Assembly: GCA_022773825.1 (NCBI GenBank)
Contig: JALFOF010000084.1
Span: 1 to 64,000, forward strand
Length of the DNA stretch: 64,000 bases
Origin: Prevotella sp.
GTDB taxonomy: Bacteria > Bacteroidota > Bacteroidia > Bacteroidales > Bacteroidaceae
Reading direction: 5' to 3'
The position numbers were made by a program, and so were the translations under genes. The notes beneath the pieces are model-generated. The model saw only the letters and a program-made list of their open reading frames with translations, ran no database searches and had not been told where the DNA came from. Shown here in pieces: positions 58,661 through 64,000 of the stretch; position 1 is the stretch's first letter; each line of letters opens with the position of its first letter.

Positions 58661-59563
58661 ATGGAACAGCCAAGGTTAGATACCATATATAATATGGTGT
58701 GCGACGCGCCGAAGGGTTCGGAGCTTAGCATTGAATATATGCCGGACTTCTTTCGGTATGACGACATGGATAACGATGCGCCTCATGTGCATACGTTTTA
58801 CGAGATAATATGGTTTCGTGAGGGGGGCGGTACGCACACGGTGGACTTCAAGGAGTACCCGATAGAGAGGAACACGCTGTTCTTTCTCTCGCCGGGGCAG
58901 GTGCATTTCTTCGATCATGCCTTGGGGTACAAAGGCATATTGATAAGGTTTTGCACGGATTTCTTGAAGGATGAGCGCACCGATGAGGATATTTTCATAA
59001 AGTACAACCTTTTCAATACCTTCGACGCGCAACCCTATTGTACCATCAGTGAGGACACGGCTCAGCGACTATTGTTCGTGTTGCGCAAGATGGAGGAGGA
59101 GCAGTCAAACGACAACCTCATTGGTCATGTGGATATGCTTCGAGCCTATACCAAGATTTTCCTTATCCTCGTACAGCGGCACTGCCAGAACTGTGGAGGC
59201 AGGGGGCTTAGTGAGAGGAAGGCTTCGCACAGGCTCTTTGTCATGTTTCGCAAGGCGTTGGAGCAGCATTATATGCGCAAGCACACAGTAAAGGAGTATG
59301 CTGAAAGCTTGAACGTATCGACAAAAACGCTCAGCAACTGCGTCATAGAGAGTACGGGGAAGCCCCCTCTCGCTTTCATCAACGACCGGATAACGCTGGA
59401 GGCAAAGCGTTTGCTGCGCTTTTCAAATATGATGGTGAAGGAAATAGCGTCTTATCTCGGCTTTGAAGACCCGTCTTACTTTGTCAAGTTCTTCAAACGC
59501 CAGACAGGGCGGCTGCCTTCAACCTTCAAGGACCAGGATGAAGTGCTGCCTGTTGAAAAGTGA
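58661..59563 (+). CDS. AraC family transcriptional regulator
   Basis: Cupin N-terminus; HTH VKEYAESLNVSTKTLSNCV...EIASYLGFEDPSYFVKFFKRQTGRLPSTFK. Confidence 0.93.
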   Translation: MEQPRLDTIYNMVCDAPKGSELSIEYMPDFFRYDDMDNDAPHVHTFYEIIWFREGGGTHTVDFKEYPIERNTLFFLSPGQVHFFDHALGYKGILIRFCTDFLKDERTDEDIFIKYNLFNTFDAQPYCTISEDTAQRLLFVLRKMEEEQSNDNLIGHVDMLRAYTKIFLILVQRHCQNCGGRGLSERKASHRLFVMFRKALEQHYMRKHTVKEYAESLNVSTKTLSNCVIESTGKPPLAFINDRITLEAKRLLRFSNMMVKEIASYLGFEDPSYFVKFFKRQTGRLPSTFKDQDEVLPVEK

Positions 59564-59600
59564 CTATCACACAAATTCTAACACCTTAATCCTGACAATA

Positions 59601-60506
59601 ATGCCGAAACTATTACGATACACAGCTATTACCATCCTCGTCCTTGCTTTTTTGCTGCTTGGCGTGGCAGAGGGCTTCCTGCACTATGCGCTTCAACCGA
59701 CGCTGAAAAACGAGCCTCCAGGAGCATGGTGCGACTCAGTGATGCGCTGCAAGGCACTGCGTGACACCTTCATCGTAAGCCGTGCCACGGGCGATAGCAT
59801 CCATGCGTGGTACTTGAGGGCGGACAGTGCCACGGAGAAAGTTGCTGTATTGGTGCATGGCTACACCGATAATGCGCTGTGGATGGGCAGCGTGGCGAGC
59901 ATATACGATAGGGAGTTGCATTACAACATCCTGTTGCCCGACCTGCATTACCATGGTCTTTCCAAAGGCGACTACGTGCAGATGGGCTGGAAGGACAGGC
60001 TCGATGTGCTGCAGTGGTGCGCTTTGGCGGACAGTCTGTTCGGTGGTGACACCCGGCAAGTGCTGCACGGGGTGTCCATGGGGGCGGCTACGGTCATGTC
60101 GGTAAGTGGCGAACACTTGCCGGATTACGTCACCTGCTTCGTGGAAGACTGCGGATATACCTCCGTATGGGACGAGTTCAGCAATGAGCTTGACGCGCGT
60201 TTCCACCTGCCGCCTTTCCCTGTGATGCACATAACGAGCTGGCTTTGCAAAGTGCAGAACGGCTGGTCTTTCCGTGAGGCGTCACCACTGGCACAGGTGG
60301 CAAAGTGCGACAGGCCGATGCTCTTCATACACGGTGACAGCGATACCTTCGTGATGACCGAGATGGTGCACCGCCTCTACGCTACAAAACAGGGTGTAAA
60401 GCAACTCTGGATAGCTCCCGGCACCGCTCATGCACAGGCATACCGTGACCATACGGCGGAATACACGGCGAGGGTATGCGACTTTGTAAGGATGTATAAC
60501 AACTGA
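59601..60506 (+). CDS. alpha/beta hydrolase
   Basis: VLVHGYTDNALWM, GVSMGAATVMS, FIHGDSDTFV; start ATG 59601. Confidence 0.88.
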   Translation: MPKLLRYTAITILVLAFLLLGVAEGFLHYALQPTLKNEPPGAWCDSVMRCKALRDTFIVSRATGDSIHAWYLRADSATEKVAVLVHGYTDNALWMGSVASIYDRELHYNILLPDLHYHGLSKGDYVQMGWKDRLDVLQWCALADSLFGGDTRQVLHGVSMGAATVMSVSGEHLPDYVTCFVEDCGYTSVWDEFSNELDARFHLPPFPVMHITSWLCKVQNGWSFREASPLAQVAKCDRPMLFIHGDSDTFVMTEMVHRLYATKQGVKQLWIAPGTAHAQAYRDHTAEYTARVCDFVRMYNN

Positions 60507-60525
60507 TAATCAGATACTAACTACT

Positions 60526-61770
60526 ATGACTCTCAACAGGTTTTTATCCCTTTTCCTCTGCTGCGTATGCGCCATTGCGCTGCCAGCCAAGACCTATTTC
60601 GTAGCACCCTCAGGCAGTGATGATGCGGAAGGAACGAAACAGAAACCTTTCGCCACCTTCGGCAAGGCGCAACAGCTGGCAGAGGCTGGCGACACCGTCT
60701 TCTTCCGTCAGGGCAGGTACCGTGTGACGAATGAGGAGGTGCAGTACTTTAACGGGCGATATGCCACGGTGTTCCACATCACGCGCTCAGGCACGGCGGC
60801 AGCACCGATAGTCTTCTGCGGCTACGGAGCGGAGCGTGCGGAGTTTGACATGTCTGCCGTTAACCCCGGTGACTACCGCCTTACGGGTATTTTATTGGAG
60901 GCAGACCATATCGTATTGCGCCAGTTGGAGATAACAGGGCTGCGTGTCTTGCAGAAGGGACATTCGCAGAGCGAGTGTGTGCGCATTGTTGGGGCGAACA
61001 ACTGCGTGTTGGATGATATGTCGTTCCACGATGGAATGGCGATAGGCATATACCTGCTTGCGGGTAAGGATAACCTCTTCCTAAACTGCGATGCGTACAA
61101 CAACTATGATTATTACTCCGACAATGGCTATGGGGGCAATACGGACGGCTTCGGAGCGCATTGCACTTCCGCCGCTCATACGGGTAATGTGTTTCGTGGT
61201 TGCCGTGCATGGTGGAACAGCGATGATGGCTTCGACCTCATCAACTGTCTCGCTCCAGTGGTCATAGAAGACTGTGTTGCTTTCTACAACGGCTTCCGCC
61301 CAGGCACATTGCGTGGTGCTGGCGACGGCACGGGCTTCAAAGCAGGAGGCTATGGCATGAAACCGCGCAGCCAAATGGTGCGCGATGTGCCTGTGGCACC
61401 GTGTCATGTGGTGAGACACTGCATAGCATACCGCAACAAAAACAAGGGCATTTACTCCAACCATCATCTCGGGGGAGTGGAGTTCACGGACAATATATCG
61501 ATAGCAAACCCGAAGAACTACACTCTCGTGTGCCGCAAGTCTATGGACGAGGCCGTTGACATACCTGGGTATGGACATATCCTTCGTGGCAACATTTCGC
61601 TCAACCCCATTGGTAAGGGGCAGGACTATACTGACTATAATCCTGCACAATGCACCATGGAGCGCAACTATACGGCTGATGATATGCCCATTACTGACGG
61701 CAAACCGCTGTTTGATATCACTACTTTTGTGCCAGAAGAATACATACAGGTGGGCATAAGAAAGTGGTGA
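60526..61770 (+). CDS. secreted right-handed beta-helix protein, PL9-like pectate lyase
   Basis: FVAPSGSDDAEGTKQKPFATFGKA; NTDGFGAHCTSAAHTGNVFRGCRAWWNSDDGFDLIN. Confidence 0.8.
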   Translation: MTLNRFLSLFLCCVCAIALPAKTYFVAPSGSDDAEGTKQKPFATFGKAQQLAEAGDTVFFRQGRYRVTNEEVQYFNGRYATVFHITRSGTAAAPIVFCGYGAERAEFDMSAVNPGDYRLTGILLEADHIVLRQLEITGLRVLQKGHSQSECVRIVGANNCVLDDMSFHDGMAIGIYLLAGKDNLFLNCDAYNNYDYYSDNGYGGNTDGFGAHCTSAAHTGNVFRGCRAWWNSDDGFDLINCLAPVVIEDCVAFYNGFRPGTLRGAGDGTGFKAGGYGMKPRSQMVRDVPVAPCHVVRHCIAYRNKNKGIYSNHHLGGVEFTDNISIANPKNYTLVCRKSMDEAVDIPGYGHILRGNISLNPIGKGQDYTDYNPAQCTMERNYTADDMPITDGKPLFDITTFVPEEYIQVGIRKW

Positions 61771-61832
61771 TTTCTACATACTTACGGTAATTAGGCACAG
61801 CTTTTTTGTGTCATCATCTTTCGTGCCACGTT

Positions 61833-61939
61833 CTAATCGCTATGCGTTTACACTGTAATAGCTATCCTTTTGCGATGTAAAGGCATAGCGATTACTGTAT
61901 AGAAGCATAGCGATTATATTGTAAAGGCAGTGGCGGGTT
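61833..61939. repeat. 22-bp-period array F (5 register positions, inverted halves)
   Basis: CTAATCGCTATGCGTTTAC-ACT-GTAATAGCTATCCTTTTGC-GAT-GTAAAGGCATAGCGATTAC-TGT-ATAGAAGCATAGCGATTAT-ATT-GTAAAGGCAGTGGCGGGTT; starts 61833/61855/61877/61899/61921. Confidence 0.92.
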
Positions 61940-61944
61940 AACGT

Positions 61945-61989
61945 AAGACAGGCACTTGAAGCCCCAATGGAGCTTCAAGTGCCTGTCTT
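61945..61989. terminator. 18-bp perfect-stem hairpin, probable terminator
   Basis: AAGACAGGCACTTGAAGC-cccaatgga-GCTTCAAGTGCCTGTCTT, between the convergent PL9-like gene and carB. Confidence 0.7.
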
Positions 61990-62011
61990 GCTTCGTATTG
62001 TGTACCACCCT

Positions 62012-64000
62012 TTAGCCTTCGTATTCCTGCCAGCTCTTTATCTTTATGTCCTTCAAATCCATCTGGCAGAAGGCCTCTATGAATGCGCTGGCGAGGCGCG
62101 CGTTGGTTATAAGCGGTATGTTATGGTCTATAGCGCCGCGGCGTATGAGGTAGCCGTTGCTCAGTTCACGGTGTGAACGATTCTTGGGGATGTTGACAAT
62201 GAGGTCGAACTCGTGGTTGGAAATCATGTCCATGATGTTCGGCAACTCCTGATGCGCTTCGTCAGGCCAGCCCACGGGGATAGCGGTGGCGTTGTTCTCG
62301 TTGAGGTATTTCGCCGTGCCCTCGGTGGCGTATATCTTGTAGCCAGCCTTAGTGAGAGCCTGTGCGGCATCCAGCAGCGACGCTTTGTCTTTCGCTCCGC
62401 CAGAGGAGAGCATTATGCCCTTGCCCTTTGATGGTATCTTGTAGCCCGTAGCCATCATGGAGTAGAGCAGCGCTTCTTCGTAACTGTCGCCCATGCAGCC
62501 CACCTCTCCGGTGGAACTCATGTCCACTCCGAGCACGGGGTCGGCGTTCTGGAGGCGTGCAAAGGAGAACTGTGAAGCCTTAACACCCATGCGGTCAATG
62601 TCGAAAGCAGACTTGTCAGCCTTCTGGAAAGGCGCGTCAAGCATTATGCGCGTAGCAGTCTCAATGAAGTTGCGCTTCAACACCTTGCTGACGAATGGGA
62701 AGGAGCGTGATGCACGCAGGTTACATTCAATCACTTTTACATCCCTTCCCTTGGCAAGATACTGTATGTTGAATGGTCCTGAGATATTAAGCTCACGGGC
62801 AATGGCGCGTGAAATCTTCTTTATCTGCCTTGCCGTGGCGAATGAAATCTGCTGTGCGGGGAACACCATCGTAGCGTCGCCGGAGTGAACGCCAGCGTAT
62901 TCTATGTGCTCTGATATGCCATACTCCACAATTTCTCCGTTTTGTGCCACGCCATCGAACTCTATCTCGTTCGTGTCGGTCATAAACTGCGATACCACTA
63001 CAGGGAACTCCTTAGATACTTCCGCCGCCTCGTTGAGGAAACGTGACAGCTCTTCGTCGTTGTAGCATACGTTCATGGCTGCTCCTGAGAGCACGTATGA
63101 TGGGCGGACGAGTACCGGATAGCCCACTTTCTCTATGAAAGACTTGATGTCGTCCATAGAGGTCAGCGCGCTCCAGAGTGGCTGGTCTATGCCGAGCTGG
63201 TCGAGCATCGCGCTGAATTTGCTACGGTTCTCGGCGCGGTCGATGGATACCGGCGATGTGCCGAGGATGGGTACGCCCTGGCGGTAGAGCTTCATGGCGA
63301 GGTTGTTAGGTATCTGTCCGCCAACGCTGACTATCACTCCGCGAGGCGATTCAAGGTCTATTACGTCAAGAACGCGCTCGAACGACAGTTCATCGAAGTA
63401 GAGGCGGTCGCACATGTCATAGTCCGTAGATACCGTTTCGGGGTTGTAGTTAATCATAATGCTCTTATATCCCAGCTTGCGGGCTGTCTCAATGGCATTC
63501 ACCGAGCACCAGTCGAACTCCACGGACGAACCTATTCGGTAGGCACCAGAGCCAAGTACTATTACGGACTTGTCGTTCTTGTAGTAGTTTATATCGTGGT
63601 TCTCTACGGCATAAGTCATGTATAGATAGTTGGTGAGGTCAGGATGCTCGCTGGCAACGGTAGGGATGCGCTTCACCGCGGGAAGTATGCCGAGCTTCTT
63701 GCGTTGTGCTCGTACCGCAAGGTTTTCCTTTTCCATGTTCCCCTCGTGGCGGTTGAGCACGAAACGCGCTATCTGGAAGTCGGAGAAACCCATCACTTTG
63801 GCCTGACGCATCACGTCGGCAGGGATGGATTCGATGGTATCGTAGCCCTTCAGCACTTTCTCATAGTCCACAATGTTTTTGAGTTTCTGTATGAACCACG
63901 GGTCTATCTTGGTCAGTTCGTATATCTTTTCTATGCTATATCCTTCCTCCAGCGCCTGTGCCATTGCGAAAATGCGCAGGTCTGTGGGGTTGGCAAGCTC
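62012..64000 (-). CDS. carB: carbamoyl-phosphate synthase large subunit, C-terminal part (runs off window edge)
   Basis: VIVLGSGAYRIGSSVEFDWCSVNAI, ISVGGQIPNNLA, VIECNLRASRSFPFVSKV; frame stays open to position 64000. Confidence 0.95.
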   Translation of the reverse strand, partial: ELANPTDLRIFAMAQALEEGYSIEKIYELTKIDPWFIQKLKNIVDYEKVLKGYDTIESIPADVMRQAKVMGFSDFQIARFVLNRHEGNMEKENLAVRAQRKKLGILPAVKRIPTVASEHPDLTNYLYMTYAVENHDINYYKNDKSVIVLGSGAYRIGSSVEFDWCSVNAIETARKLGYKSIMINYNPETVSTDYDMCDRLYFDELSFERVLDVIDLESPRGVIVSVGGQIPNNLAMKLYRQGVPILGTSPVSIDRAENRSKFSAMLDQLGIDQPLWSALTSMDDIKSFIEKVGYPVLVRPSYVLSGAAMNVCYNDEELSRFLNEAAEVSKEFPVVVSQFMTDTNEIEFDGVAQNGEIVEYGISEHIEYAGVHSGDATMVFPAQQISFATARQIKKISRAIARELNISGPFNIQYLAKGRDVKVIECNLRASRSFPFVSKVLKRNFIETATRIMLDAPFQKADKSAFDIDRMGVKASQFSFARLQNADPVLGVDMSSTGEVGCMGDSYEEALLYSMMATGYKIPSKGKGIMLSSGGAKDKASLLDAAQALTKAGYKIYATEGTAKYLNENNATAIPVGWPDEAHQELPNIMDMISNHEFDLIVNIPKNRSHRELSNGYLIRRGAIDHNIPLITNARLASAFIEAFCQMDLKDIKIKSWQEYEG

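Overview
The window is a chromosomal segment of a Bacteroidota bacterium. Prevotellaceae-like is my inference, based on TAnnTTTG-type promoters, DUF4296/DUF4369/DUF4494 lipoprotein and cytosolic families, NspC and protein content. Most of it is ordinary housekeeping sequence: tRNA-His, nspC, prs, pyrC, tamB, a full trp gene set, rng, HU, cdd, tilS, ileS, lspA, recR, transporters, a GH35 beta-galactosidase, QueD-like, rubrerythrin, a PL9-like protein and the 3' part of carB. The unusual material is mostly intergenic. (1) Six short arrays of a 19-bp partly dyad-symmetric unit (consensus GTAATCGCTATGCTTTTAC) lie on a strict 22-bp period, with some units inverted in register, one about every 8-13 kb. 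(2) A second, TGG/AGG-rich long-hairpin repeat family fills many gaps, and two copies share an apex sequence. (3) A trp operon in circularly permuted order (D-C-F-A-B-E-G) sits behind a hand-found 19-aa leader peptide, MSFTFSTYWWWRNSRFTKS, and a terminator hairpin, i.e. an apparent transcription attenuator. (4) A decayed ethanolamine ammonia-lyase (eutB/eutC) remnant abuts a 166-bp MITE-like element with 29-bp terminal inverted repeats. (5) There is an uncharacterised PAP2 / (MTKGSLG)n repeat protein / HEYTH-peptidase-barrel cassette. Short genes missing from the ORF track (trp leader, 29-aa basic protein, rubredoxin) were found by reading. No database search was possible; family names are from recognition of motifs and overall sequence.
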